Under the pieces are notes generated by a model. It was not told where the DNA came from and did not search any database. It was given only the letters and a program-made list of their open reading frames with translations. A program made the translations under genes and the position numbers. Below, piece after piece: positions 1 to 11,574 of a stretch of DNA of 64,000 nt. Source of the DNA: Salvelinus alpinus (Eukaryota > Chordata > Actinopteri > Salmoniformes > Salmonidae); contig NC_092098.1 in the NCBI RefSeq assembly GCF_045679555.1, forward strand, positions 16,444,538-16,508,537. The letters run 5' to 3'. How positions within the stretch are numbered: the first letter of the stretch is position 1; each line of letters opens with the position of its first letter.

Positions 1-1324
1 TACAGTCTTATTCTACACACAATTCCCCATAATGACGAAGCAAAAACAGGTTATGACATTTTTTGCAAATATCACATTTACATAAGTATTCAGACCCTTT
101 AATCAGTACTTTGTTGAAGCACCTTTGGCAGCGATTACAGCCTCGAGTCTTCTTGGGTATGATGCTACAAGCTTGGTACATCTGTATTTGGGGAGTTTCT
201 TCCATTCTTCTCTGCAGATCCTCTCAAGCTCTGTCAGGTTGAATGGCGAGTGTTGCTGCACAGCTATTTTCAGGTCTCTCCAGAGATGTTCAATCTAGTT
301 CAAGTCCGGGTTCCGGCTGGGCCACTCAATGACATTGAAACTTGTCCCGAAGCCACTCCTGTGTTGTCTTGGCTGTGTGCTTAGGGTCGTTGTCCTGTTG
401 ATAGGTGAACATTTGCCCCAGTCTGAGGTCCTGAGCACTCTGGAGCAGGTTTTCATCAAGGATCTCTCTGTACTTTGCTCTGTTCATTTTTCCCTCGATC
501 CGGACTAGTCTCCCAGTCCCTGCCACTGAAAAACATCCCCACAGCATTTATATATGAATGTTTCTGCTCAGTGTTAGAGATCAATTGACACCCTTTACCA
601 ACGAGCATTGAGATGTATTTTAAACTGCAAAACCCTTACGCACCACTGCACTTTACATACCAGGGTTGGCTGGCCTTCTCTAGTCACTCGTAGGCTCAGT
701 CACTCGTAGGCTTGCCTTTTAGGCTCGTAGGCTTGCCTTTTGGCAAACTCTTAGCGGGCTGTCATTTGCCTTTTACTAAGGAGTGGCTTCTGTCTGGCCA
801 CTACCATAAAGGCCTGATTGGTGGAGTGCTGCAGAGATGGTTGTCCTTCTGGAAGGTTCTCCCATGTCCACAGAGGAACTCTAGAACTCTGTCAGAGTGA
901 CCATCGGGTTCTTGGTCAACTCCCTGACCTAGGCCATTCTCTCACGATTTCTCAGTTTGGCCGGGCGGCCAGCTCTAGGAAGAGTCTTGGTGGTTCTAAA
1001 CTTCTTCCACTTAAGAATGATGGAGGCCACTATATTCTTGGGGACCTTCAATTCTGCAGAAATGTTTTGTTAACCTTACCCAGACCTGAGCTCAATTTCG
1101 AGACTCATAGCAAACGGTCTGAATACTTATGTAAATAAGTCATCTGTTTTATATTTTTTATAAAATTGCAAACATTTTTCAAAACCTGTTTTCGCTTTGT
1201 CATTATGGGGTATTGTGTGGAGATTTATGGGGAACATTTTTTATTTAATCAATTTTAGAATAAGGCTGTAACGTAACAAAATGAGGAAAAAGTCAAGGGG
1301 TCTGAATACTTTCCGAATTCACTG
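1..1324 (-). mobile_element. Tc1/mariner-like element, left end outside window
   Basis: This is a Tc1-like DNA transposon whose right terminal repeat reads inward from 1324 (CAGTGAATTCGGAAAG on the minus strand) and is followed by a TA target dinucleotide at 1325-1326. The left terminus is cut by the window edge. Minus-strand translation of 326-547 gives a transposase piece with a MLWGCFSV block and a [17 protein letters not shown] block (second catalytic Asp region). About 548-735 does not resemble the related copy at 44153-45332 and seems to replace central transposase sequence. No intact reading frame remains, so it is a dead copy. Confidence -1.
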
Positions 1325-1660
1325 TATGTCGTTTGTTTGTATGACCTGCAAAGACATTGGCAACTTTGTATTTGTAGTCAACTTTTGTTTTGAAGGTGGA
1401 GATCTATGTTTAGTGGAGATCTCCTGTGTATAAAGTGATGCAGGAGTGCAAAAAAGCATCTAACAACTCACTTAGCTGTTCTACAAGTGGTCTGAGGCAG
1501 GTGTTTGATTACAAGTGTTTTCAAGTGCAATGTTAATAACAACGGTTTTGGGAAACCGCTCAGAAATTTAACAATGCTCCTATGAAGGTTCTAACGATGA
1601 ACTTAGCCTTAAGATGCTTTTGGGGAAACTGGGCCCAGGTCATTATCAAATATACATTTA

Positions 1661-1784
1661 AGTGATAATGTCCAAGAAGCCGGTGTTTGTAGGATATATT
1701 TGCACGGGTGTTGTTAGGCCCGAGAAGAAGTTGAGGGCCGGCAAACCATGTCCTACAAACACCGGCTTCAAGGGCATTATCACT
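1661..1784. repeat. Foldback (hairpin) repeat
   Basis: Arms 1661-1694 and 1751-1784 are inverted repeats of 34 bp with 31 matches, separated by a 56-bp loop. The arm core is AAGCCGGTGTTTGTAGGA. The short reading frames overlapping it on both strands are by-products of the symmetry. No family name is assigned. The remainder of 1327-1990 shows no gene. Confidence -1.
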
Positions 1785-2134
1785 TTTATTCAACTGGTTA
1801 CCAACATACAAATACTGATTGTCATATTCTCATTAAAAACTTTATTTTGTTGAATTTATTCATACTATTTGATCATTCCACAAGATATAGTCCCGACACA
1901 AATCTAGGGTTTCTATCCAAGCCGGCTGGTCGTTCTATCGGTTCGGTTGCCAGAGACGCGACCCAGTCGTTCAGTCTTTTTGTTCTGTATCTATTAGTGG
2001 TGTAACGGACCGGAGTTGATCCGTGATCCGTACGGTAATAATGGCTTTTATTAAATGTTATTGCCACAATTATAGTTCATATTTCATATGAAAATAAATA
2101 TTTAGTTGAATAGGTCAAGCCATTTTTTCTGCAG

Positions 2135-2542
2135 GGTCAAGCCACAGAGCCAACAGGAGCAGACTCAGAGGCATCTCCTCCACAAAATAATTTGGTCATG
2201 AAGGAGCTTTTTGGGGAGACCTTTGCGAGCAAGGACAAAGGCAACACCATCGAAGAGGAGGTGGCATCCTACAAGGCAGCAAGTGGCATTCCGGTGGATG
2301 GTGATCCACTGGCATGGTGGAAAAGCAATGAGTGTAAATACCCTCACATTGCCATGAAGGCAAGATGCTACCTGGCTGTGCCTGGCACTTCAGTTCCTAG
2401 TGAGAGGGTGATCTCCACGGCAGGGGACATAGTGACTGTAAAGAGGTCTACCCTCTCCCCAGACAATGTACACTGTGAAGGAGGTACACCTAGCAGCAGC
2501 CCATTGCAAAGCCATGCCCAGAATATACACAAATCTGTCTAA
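2135..2542 (+). pseudogene. hAT transposase C-terminal exon (ZBED-like), broken
   Basis: The translation carries the hAT C-terminal dimerisation signature: DPLAWWK, then a YLAVPGTSVPSER block, then ISTAGDIVT, then LSPDNV. In the family this domain is needed for transposase multimerisation. A pyrimidine-rich tract ending in CAG at 2125-2134 looks like a splice acceptor, and the frame is open from 2135 (GQATEPTGADSEASPP onward), so this is probably the last exon of a spliced transposase gene. After LSPDNV the expected hydrophobic Leu/Phe-rich end is lost by frameshift and the frame ends at 2542. A GTGGTGTAACGGA motif at about 1996-2008 resembles a hAT terminus. No partner terminus was identified. 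Confidence -1.
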
Positions 2543-2560
2543 CGCAAACTAGGTCTATCT

Positions 2561-3602
2561 GCCATAAAGAAACAAATGTCTATCATCTTCTTTTTTTAAT
2601 CCTTCCACACCGAACACACTCATGAGCTCTGATTCTTACATAAGACCTTTAAGAGCATTGTTCCAGCTCTTCCACCAACATCTCCTTCAATTTAAATCAA
2701 ACTATAAGGTTGCACAGGATAAGAGCTAGCACTCAACTGTAATTTGATGCTTCAGTTGACTCTCGGTGAGTAGCGTTACAGTAGTCTGATGTGGACAACT
2801 GATCCATCTTGCTCAAGCCGCTGAAGAAGAGGCTGTACGCTAATTTGAATTGCCTTCACTCTTACATAAATACAAATGCTTAACTAGGCGCCAAGTACAT
2901 GGGGAGTTAGGCCATGACAGACATTCAGTACATTTTTTATTCAGTGACAGCCTCAAGTGAACAATGTACAATAGTCTCTATTTTAGCACATCATCGACTT
3001 CCAGAGTCTGTCGGGAGCACGTCTTGAACCATCATCTTTACACAAAGAATTTAATGGAGGACTCCTGGCAGTGGTCAGAGTGCAGCATAGCAGGCCGGTA
3101 GCACGGGACAGAGTGTCTTCCTGCACACCATGGAGAGAGGAGAGGCCAGCGCTCAACAGCCACAGCTAGAGACACAGCTATGGATACACAGCTCCAAAAC
3201 AGGCCAGGAAGCACACTGACAGCTCTGAGGAAGATAGGAAAACAGAAAGGCCTGTGCAGAAGAATACATATTTAGCACCCTGTAGTGTAGACAGTGGCTG
3301 AGGTCCAACAGACAGACCCTTGTTTCCATTGATTCAGCAACTGGTCCCGGCCCCTGATTATCCATTACATAATCTAATTTGGTCCAAACATTCATTGTTG
3401 AGTCCATTCAGAAACAGTTTGTGCTACACAACAAGCTGTGAGCACTGGACATCAGTGTGCATTAAACATCTCAATATCTTAAACCCAGCAATGACAACTG
3501 TGTTGGAGGAATTGTGTAGTATTTGCTAACAGCCTGTGAGGAAGGTTTTGGTATGCAAGCTAAATGCAAACCATCAGAGAGTGGTAAGGCGTGAATGCGC
3601 TT
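2561..3602. other. No gene recognised
   Basis: AT-moderate sequence with only short chance reading frames. No splice-bounded exon, RNA gene or familiar repeat was recognised. Confidence -1.

Positions 3603-3665
<63 letters not shown>
3603..3665. repeat. (CA)n microsatellite
   Basis: About 31 uninterrupted CA dinucleotides. It produces spurious poly-(His-Thr) and poly-(Cys-Val) frames on the two strands. Confidence -1.
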
Positions 3666-3667
<2 letters not shown>

Positions 3668-5037
3668 GAGGTGACCTTCTGAAACCTGCCTGGCTGGTTT
3701 TCACAAAACAGGCTCACTTGTTGAGTCCTCAATCACTGACTGTACAGTATATGGCGCTGCATATTGGCTTCCATGTCCCAAGCAGACGTCACATAAAATG
3801 TAATCTGTTGATAGTGAGCGAGAGCCATAAGCAGGTTTACTGTTCAAAGATCAATGCAGGTGTATAATGTGGAAGTACATGGGGTAGCTACCCACTGGGC
3901 ACAAACTGATTGAATTAACATTGTTTCAACATCATTTGTAAATGTATTGTGACTTGGAATCTAAGTGGGAAATACTTTTGATTTGAAAAAAATCACTGTT
4001 GTTTTGAGGGTGGAATTTCAACCACAGGATTATGTTATCATTGTAACCAATTTTTAACATAGACACAAACCTTGTATAAAATAAATTGAATTTGTACCTT
4101 TGAAACAACTTCAGATCTTAAAAGTTACAACCACTAACAGAAAAAAGCAATAGGCTCAGCAGCACCTCCTACTGGAGAGTCAATTTACAGCTATTCATTT
4201 GCTCTCCCAACCAGGGTTTTAACCAAGCCCAGCTTTGATATTTGTCACTAACTACTACAAATGCGTTAGAATGATTAGAGAAATCTCTTAATAACTAAAT
4301 ATATATTCAGTGTTGCTGTCGAAGTCATTCCAAAGGGTAGGTTTAAAGTAACCATACTTTATGTCATATATCATCAATGATACTATTTAGGCCTATATAG
4401 CATTTGCAATGTAATCATCAGCTATTGTTTCAATTCAACCCAGGGTTCAACTAAAAACCAAAAATACATATAGGCCATGCGTTTCAATCTTTGGTTGATT
4501 TCCAATTTAATCGTCACGTTAATCAATCATTAATATGTTGGATTCCCTTGTCAATCCAAAATCAAAGTTAAATCAAACTTTATTTAAATTGCATTGATTA
4601 GATTTAGTCCTATTCGTTAACTTAGATTTTTGGTTGAGATGGAGACGTGAATCCAACATATCAAATATACATTTATAGACAAACTGGATATTGAATTGTG
4701 TTTGGTTGTCAACGTAACCAAATATCAACATTTGAAGGAGATGTATCTTCTGCTTGGAAAGTTCCATCTGTGCCACTGATTTAGTCTGGCTTTAATTCCA
4801 GTTTGTCTACAAACTCATAATTGATACTGTATGTTGGATTCACGTCTCCACTTCAACCAAAAACTGAAGTTAAAGAATAGGACTATATTAAAATCAACTT
4901 TAATTGCACTTTACATAACGTTTGATTTGATTTAGCTAATTCATTAACATTGATTCTTGGTTGAGATGGAAACATGAATCCAACATATCAATTTGTAGAC
5001 GAACTGGAATTAAAGACAGACTAAGCCAGATGAAGCA

Positions 5038-6293
5038 GATGCTAAACTACAGGACTATTTTGCAATCACAGACTGGAACATGTTCCGGGATTCTTCTGAT
5101 GGCATTGAGGAGTACACCACATCAGTCACTGGCTTTATCAATAAGTGCATCGAGGACGTCGTCCCCACAGTGACTGTACGTACATACCCCAACCAGAAGC
5201 CATGGATTACAGGCAACATTCGCACTGAGCTAAAGGGTAGAGCTGCCGCTTTCAAGGTGCAGGACTCTAACCCGGAGGCTTACAAGAAATCCTGCAATGC
5301 CCTGCGACGAACCATCAAACAGGTAAAGCGTCAATACAGGGCTAAGATTGAATCATACTACACCGGCTCCGACGCTCGTCTTATGTGGCAGGGCTTGCAA
5401 ACTATTACAGACTACAAAGGGAAGCACAGCCGCGAGCTGCCCAGTGACACGAGCCTACCAGATGAGCTAAATCACGTCTATGCTCGCTTCGAGGCAAGCA
5501 ACACTGAGGCATGCATGAGAGCATCAGCTGTTCCGGACGACAGCGTGATAACGCTCTCTGTAGCCGATGTGAGTAAGACCTTTAAACAGGTCAACATACC
5601 CAAGGCTGCAGGGCCAGACGGATTACCAGGACGTGTGCTCCGGGCATGTGCTGACCAAGTAGCAGGTGTCTTCACTGACATTTTCAACATGTCCCTGATT
5701 GAGTTTGTAATACCAACATGCTTCAAGCAGACCACCATAGTCCCTGTGCCCAAGAACACAAAGGCAACCTGCCAAAATGACTACAGACCCGTAGCACTCA
5801 CATCCGTAGCCATGAAGTGCTTAGAAAGGTTGGTAATGGCTCACATCAACACCCTTATCCCAGAAACCCTAGACCCACTCCAATTTGCATACCGCCCAAA
5901 CAGATGATGCAATCTCTATTGCACTCCACACTGCCTTTTCCCACCTGGACAAAAGGAAGACTTATGTGAGAATGCTATTCACAGCTCAGCGTTCAACACC
6001 ATAGTACCCTCAAAGCTCATCACTAAGCTAAGGATCCTGGGACTAAACACCTCCCTCTGCAACTGGATCCTAGACTTCCTGACGGGGCGCCCCCAGGTGG
6101 TGAGGGTAGGGAGCAACACATCTGCCACGCTGATCCTCAACACTGGAGCTCCCCAGGTGTGCGTGCTCAGTCCCCTCCTGTGCTCCCTGTTCACTCACGA
6201 CTGCATGGCCAGGCACGACTCCAACATCATCATTAAGTTTGCAGAAGACGCAACAGTGGTAGGCCTGATCACCGACAACGACAAGACAGTTTA
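5038..6293 (+). pseudogene. LINE reverse transcriptase fragment
   Basis: Open from 5038 to 5907, covering the linker and N-terminal [21 protein letters not shown], then DYRPVALTSVAMKCLERLV and FAYRPNR. A small deletion near 5905 shifts the frame. RT continues in another frame through [30 protein letters not shown] and [11 protein letters not shown] up to 6293. The catalytic FADD box reads FAED here, and the invariant GAPQG reads GAPQV. After 6293 the RT is missing because a deletion joins it to half a Tc1. It is non-functional. Confidence -1.
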
Positions 6294-7106
6294 GACCAAA
6301 AAGCTCTATTTTTGTCTCATCAGACCACATGATCTTCTCCCAATCCTCCTCTGGATCATCCAGATGGTCATTGGCAAACTTCAGACTTGCCTGGACATGC
6401 GCTGGCTTGAGCAGGGGGACCTTGCGTGCGCTGCAGGATTTTAATCCATGACGGCGTAGTGTGTTACTAATGGTTTTCTTTGAGACTGTGGTCCCAGCTC
6501 TCTTCAGGTCATTGACCAGGTCCTGCCATGTAGTTCTGGGCTGATCCCTCACCTTCCTCATGATCATTGATGCCCCACGAGGTGAGATCTTGCATGGAGC
6601 CCCAGACCGAGGGTGATTGACCATCATCTTGAACTTCTTCCATTTTCTAATAATTGCGCCAACAGTTGTTGCCTTCTCACCAAGCTGCTTGCCTATTGTC
6701 CTGTAGCCCATCCCAGCCTTGTGCAGGTCTACAATTTTATCCCTGATGTCCTTACACAGCTCTCTGGTCTTGGCCATTGTGGAGAGGTTGGAGTCTGTTT
6801 GATTGAGTGTGTGGACAGGTGTCTTTTATACAGGTAACGAGTTCAAACAGGTGCAGTTAATACAGGTAATGAGTGGAGAAGAGGAGGGCTTCTTAAAGAA
6901 AAACTAACAGGTCTGTGAGAGCCGGAATTCTTACTGGTTGGTAGGTGATCAAATACTTATGTCATGCAATAAAATGCAAATTAATTACTTAAAAATCATA
7001 CAATGTGATTTTCTGGATTTTTACAAAAATTACAGACCTCTACATGCTTTGTAAGTAGGAAAACCTGCAAAATCGGCAGTGTATCAAATACTTGTTCTCC
7101 CCACTG
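6294..7106 (-). mobile_element. Half of a Tc1/mariner element nested in the LINE
   Basis: The minus strand carries the terminal repeat and the N-terminal half of a Tc1 transposase, from about [16 protein letters not shown] at 6777 to [12 protein letters not shown] near 6300. That gives both helix-turn-helix parts ([28 protein letters not shown]...) and the first catalytic Asp (SDET). The outer end, at 7106, is followed by TA and then LINE 3' UTR, the expected TA insertion. The other half of the Tc1 and the 3' part of the LINE ORF are missing together, so one deletion probably removed both. Confidence -1.
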
Positions 7107-8001
7107 TATATGCATAGTCACTTTAACCATATCTACATGTACATACTACCTCAATCAGCCTGACTAACCGGTGTCTGAATGTAGTCTCGCTACTTTTATA
7201 GCCTCGCTACTCTATATAGCCTGTCTTTTTACTGTTGTTTTATTTCTTTACTTACCTGTTGTTCACCTAATACCTTTTTGCACTATTGGTTAGAGCCTGT
7301 AAGTAAGCATTTCACTGTAAGGTCTACACCTGTTGTATTCAGCGCATGTGACAAATAAACTGTGATTTGAGACTAAGTCAGTGACACAAAAGATACATCT
7401 CCTTCAAATGTTGGCTGCGTTGTCAACCAAACACAATATTACTTTTGTAATATAGTAAATAGCCTTAACTTTAGGCTATCTTACAAACAAATGTAACAGC
7501 ATTTATTCAACTTTAAAATGAGTTACACATCCATGGTCACATTGAGGTTAGCCTACAGTAACTATAAATGTCAACTTATGTACTCATAGAAAGCGTGCCT
7601 GTTCAAGATAGCATGCAAATGTCGCAGGTCTGTAGATATATTCACAATTGCTATAATAATCTGTGCAAAATCTCAAACGAATCTCACTTGCACCATGTAC
7701 TTTAAATGTAATCTCAACTGCAATCCAGGTCATTTGGTTGTGCACAGTGATAACACATTAAGTTGTTATATAAATAAACAACATTTCTGACATCGTATTC
7801 CCATTTGAACTTTGATGTGCTTTTAAAATGGTTGAAAGCGCAGTGATAAAACATTTAGGTGACAACTAAACCAAAAATCATACATTGTTTTTCCATTGGA
7901 ATTTGGTTGTGCTTTTTGCATTGTGATAATTTCATTGATCGATGTCTTCACCAAATGTTACCCACATTTCCACGTTGAAAGGACGTGGTGCCCAGTGGGT
8001 A

Positions 8002-9402
8002 CTAGATAGTCTACTGGATCTAATTTCCTCTTCAATCAAATCCTATCCATTGTATCCATGCCAATAGATACATTTTTTAAAGCGGCAATTAAAGCCTGAT
8101 CATCCTTGCACAAATTGAAGTTGCCAGCCCATATTCAACAAAATAAAGTTCTACTTCCACAGCACTGACTTGATCTAGATCTTATTATAACATCCTATTA
8201 ATAGAGCTGCTGGTTGGTTCTAGGTCACACTCATGCTATCATTTCTTACTGTTTCAAATGGCCTGTCTCTGACGATCATGGTCATGATCAGTGGTATCTG
8301 GGACATAGTACCAGGGACGGGGGTCCCTCAGCTGGTTACAACCAACACACTCCATAGACCAATTAGACCCCGGCATCAATAGGCTCCTAAAGTTCTCTGG
8401 TTGCTAAGTTGTGTGGTGGGATGGGAAGTTTGAACACTCAGAACAAACAGACTGCACCATGTTGAGTATACACACCTGTTTCATGGTGCATTCCACACAA
8501 CTGTCCCTGACAGTCTTGTTCCTGTGACAAAGTGAGTTCCACACTCCAGGAGTCAAACACTTTTACACTTTATCCCTATGGGTTGAAATCGCAAAGAGCC
8601 AATGTGACGCAGAGTTACAGATCCTGAAGGAGGAGCTCTGATGTGACGTGTTGGTTCAGACCAAAGTCTTCTATGGAGGAGATAAGAGGTTTAGAATGGA
8701 GACACATTGTTTGTATGGTCAACGTAGAGCTCTCTTCCTCCTCTTGGAGTTGACTGGAAGTGGTGAAACCTGAAAGGCAGCCAGTAGAACTCAATCAAGT
8801 TAACAACTCCATTGTCGGTCAGGTTAAAACAGATATAAATATCTTCACAGATCTGACTGGTCTGTCTGTCTCTTGCAGGTCTGGGATGGCTCATTACAGT
8901 TGCTTTTTTATCGCTTTGGAGTCATTTTCACAAGTATATGGTGACTTTTCAAAATTCTTAGTATAAAACTCAACCGGTAACACTTGTAAAAGTTTTACAT
9001 CGATTCCCACTGCGGTCACATACCAAAATGTTTGGACTGCTGTCACTTTGGATGAAAGGGTCTGCTACATAAATTGCGAAATGTTTATGTTTTTGTGTAG
9101 TTGCCTTTTAAATTTAACTGCACAGGCACATTTAATTGGGAAGGTTTTTGGGAAAGCACCTGATTCAGCTGCCCTGACCGCCGTAGGAGAACTGTTGCCA
9201 TTTTGAACCATTTAATGGATCTGGAGGTACAAACTCTGCCTTCCCGGCGGGCCCAGAGAGAAAATCAAGTGCACTATAAGCCTACGCTGGCCAATCGGAT
9301 GGCTTAGATGACCGTGTCTGCAGTAACGTAGCAGACATAAAAGCAAGCTACAGAAAAGTTGATACTGTGAGATTTCAAAACATTTTAAACCATGACTAGA
9401 GG
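8002..9402. other. No gene recognised
   Basis: No recognisable repeat or gene. A pyrimidine tract ending in TCTCTTGCAG near 8868-8878 looks like a splice acceptor, but the sequence after it matches no family I recognise. Confidence -1.
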
Positions 9403-9836
9403 GCCTCCCGAGAGGCGCAGCGGTCTAAGGCACTGCATCGCAGTGTTAGAGGCGTCACTACTGACCCGGGTTTGATCCCGGCCACGTCCAGGAGACCCAT
9501 GAGGCGGTGCACAATTGGCCCAGCGTTGTCTGGGTTAGGGGAGGGTTGCCCAGCTGGGATGTCCTTGTCCCATCGCGCTCTAGTGACTCCTTGTGCATCC
9601 TTGTGCATGCACGCTGACTTCGGTCGCCAGGTGTACGGTGTTTCCTCCGACACATTGGTGCGGCTGGCTTCCGGGTTAAGCAAGCAGTGTATCAAGAATC
9701 AGCGTGGTTTTGCACTCGACCTTCGCCTCTCCCTAGTCCGTTGCAGCAATGGGAGTTGCAGCAATGGAACAAGACTGTAACTACCAATTGGATATCACGA
9801 AATTGGGGAGAAGGGGTAAAAAGTACAACAACAAAA
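9403..9836 (+). mobile_element. tRNA-like SINE, copy 1
   Basis: The head has tRNA-like A-box (GGCGCAGCGGTCTAAGGC) and B-box (GGGTTTGATCC) sequences typical of a RNA polymerase III promoter, and a long conserved body including GGTGTTTCCTCCGACACATT and a tail with GAAATTGGGGAGAA. A second copy is at 17667-18092. The family is common in salmonids. I do not assign a family name. It is not a tRNA gene. Confidence -1.
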
Positions 9837-9976
9837 ACAAACCATAACAAACCATTCAAAAAAACAAGACTAGAGAGAGACTGTCAACAAATACAGAAAA
9901 GAGATGCTGTTTTTACGAGTGAGTTCATGTTTAAGTTCTTACTTAGCACTGTCAGCACTTTGTATTCAACACTTAT

Positions 9977-10640
9977 GGCAACTGCTCGGCCTCTGACCGC
10001 AAGGCACTACAGAGGGTATTGCGTACGTCCCAGTACATCACTGGGGCCAAGCTTCCTGCCATCCAGGACCTCTATACCAGGGGGTGTCAGAGGAAGGCCC
10101 TAAAAAATTGCCAAAGTCCCCAGCCACTCTAGTCATAGACTGTTCTCTCTGCTACCACACGGCAAGCGGTACCAGACCGCCAAGTCTAGATCCAAAAGGC
10201 TTCTTAACAGCTTCTACCCCTAAGCCATAAGACTCCTGAACAGCTAATCAAATGGCTACCCGGACTATTTGCATTCCAACACCCCCCCCCCCACACACAT
10301 TTTTATGCTGCTGCTACTCTCTTGTTTATTATCCATGCATAGTCGCCTACATGTAAATATAACTCGACTAACCGCTGCCCCCACACATTGACTCTGTACC
10401 AGAACCCCCTGTATGTAGCCTCGCTACTGTTATTTTATTGATGCTCCTTAATTAATTGTCATTTAAACTTTTTTTTCCCTTTGATTTATTTTTTTACTTC
10501 AGTTTATTTTAGTAAATACTTTAACACTTTTTTTCTTTATTAAAACTGCATTGTTGGTTAAGGGCTTGTAAGTAAGCATTTCACTGTAAGGTCTACACCT
10601 GTAGTATTCGGGGCATGTGACAAATAAAATAAGATTTTAT
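9977..10640 (+). mobile_element. LINE 3' fragment (same family as 5030-7370)
   Basis: Begins in the ORF2 C-terminal region (ACTGCTCGGCCTCTGACC, then CAGTACATCACTGGGGCC) and runs through the 3' UTR to the tail ACAAATAAAATAAGATTTT. It matches 50840-51430. Severely 5'-truncated, with no coding capacity. Confidence -1.
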
Positions 10641-11574
10641 AAGCCAGAAAATTTGCCTTCTTACTATTTACACTCAGCGCTACAACAAGCACTGCAGAGG
10701 TAATGAATGAGTAGGAAAGTGTATCTATAGGCTTGCGTTGTTTTATTTGCGGCTTGGGTCTTTAACGTCGAGGAATATTTCACTTTCTCTGTTCATAGGA
10801 GTAACAACATGAATTTGTGCATGAGACAGAAATAATACGGTGCGACTCGAGTTCCGCAATCATCTGGAAGACAGTGTCCTTTTTTGGTCAGTGGAGGAAA
10901 GGGAGAGCTGACCATCAGATGCAGGCACCATCAGCCCAGTAAAATAAAAATAATTAGCAAATTTTATAAAATGTATGCTCACTCAGCTGTGCTTCACAAG
11001 TAATACAACAACGGATCTATTACCGGTGTGATCATATAGCCTACCTCAAAAAAAAATATTTAATGGCCAGAACAACAATACAATGGCAGGGCACTTCAAG
11101 CAAAGCCAATATGTGGTGATAATGTATTGGCCCTATAGCTTACTGCTACAGTACTGTTTTAATTGGTTAATGTTACATAGGCTTACGTTTTCTTAAGTTA
11201 TGTTAAAAAAAAATCAGAGCGGTAGATCTCGGCTTGCATTTTGACTCAGTGATCTTGACTCAGAAAAGGTTGGTGACCACTGTTCTAGAGTCTTCCCTGT
11301 TGAGACTTTCAACCTTTCCCTTTACTGTGGCAATTGTGATCGAATCAACGTAAAATTAGCAACTTTCAATGCAACATACCGAAACTAACTATGCAAGAGA
11401 TTCTGTTGAAGACAGAAAGCATCGGAGTAGGATTCTATTGCATTGACACACACTACTCAGCCCGTACTCTAAATAGACCGGTGCGGCATAAACAATCAGA
11501 GCTGTAGTAGGCCTATATGCAAATAGACCATTGCCATATATGGACCTGTGCCATTTACTTTGAACTGGACTGTG
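10641..11574. other. No gene recognised
   Basis: AT-rich sequence. The segment near 11255-11290 (GGTTGGTGACCACTGTTC) resembles hAT-like element ends, but no partner terminus was found. Confidence -1.

Larger units (their letters stand above)
5030..7370 (+). mobile_element. 5'-truncated LINE with 11-bp target duplication
   Basis: A non-LTR retrotransposon copy bounded by near-identical 11-mers: GACTAAGCCAG at 5019-5029 and GACTAAGTCAG at 7371-7381. It begins in mid-ORF2 (DAKLQDYFAITDWN...) with the endonuclease region missing, runs through reverse transcriptase, and ends with the 3' UTR at 7109-7370 (GTAAGTAAGCATTTCACTG...). The same family occurs at 9977-10640, 49658-51440 and, as a tail, about 58648-58736. 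It is a CR1/L2/Rex1-like clade by motif style. Exact clade is not certain. Confidence -1.
3889..8001. mobile_element. TIR element with CCCACTGGGCAC ends, hosting a LINE
   Basis: Termini are the inverted pair TACCCACTGGGCAC at 3889-3902 and GTGCCCAGTGGGTA at 7988-8001. Internally it is made of inverted AT-rich modules (for example 4795-4890 against 4938-5028, centred near 4914) and has no coding sequence of its own, so it is a non-autonomous DNA element. Related sequence recurs at 31890-32158 and about 48600-53245. The LINE at 5030-7370 interrupts it. Without the LINE and its duplicated target site the element is about 1.8 kb. Confidence -1.

Noticed and set aside
3471-3867. Cys-Val and His-Thr repeat proteins
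   Set aside because: They come from the (CA)n microsatellite in different frames.
9403-9480. tRNA gene
   Set aside because: A and B boxes are present but the sequence is the head of a 430-bp SINE with a second copy at 17667, and it does not fold as a clean tRNA. The same applies to 53481 and 60248.
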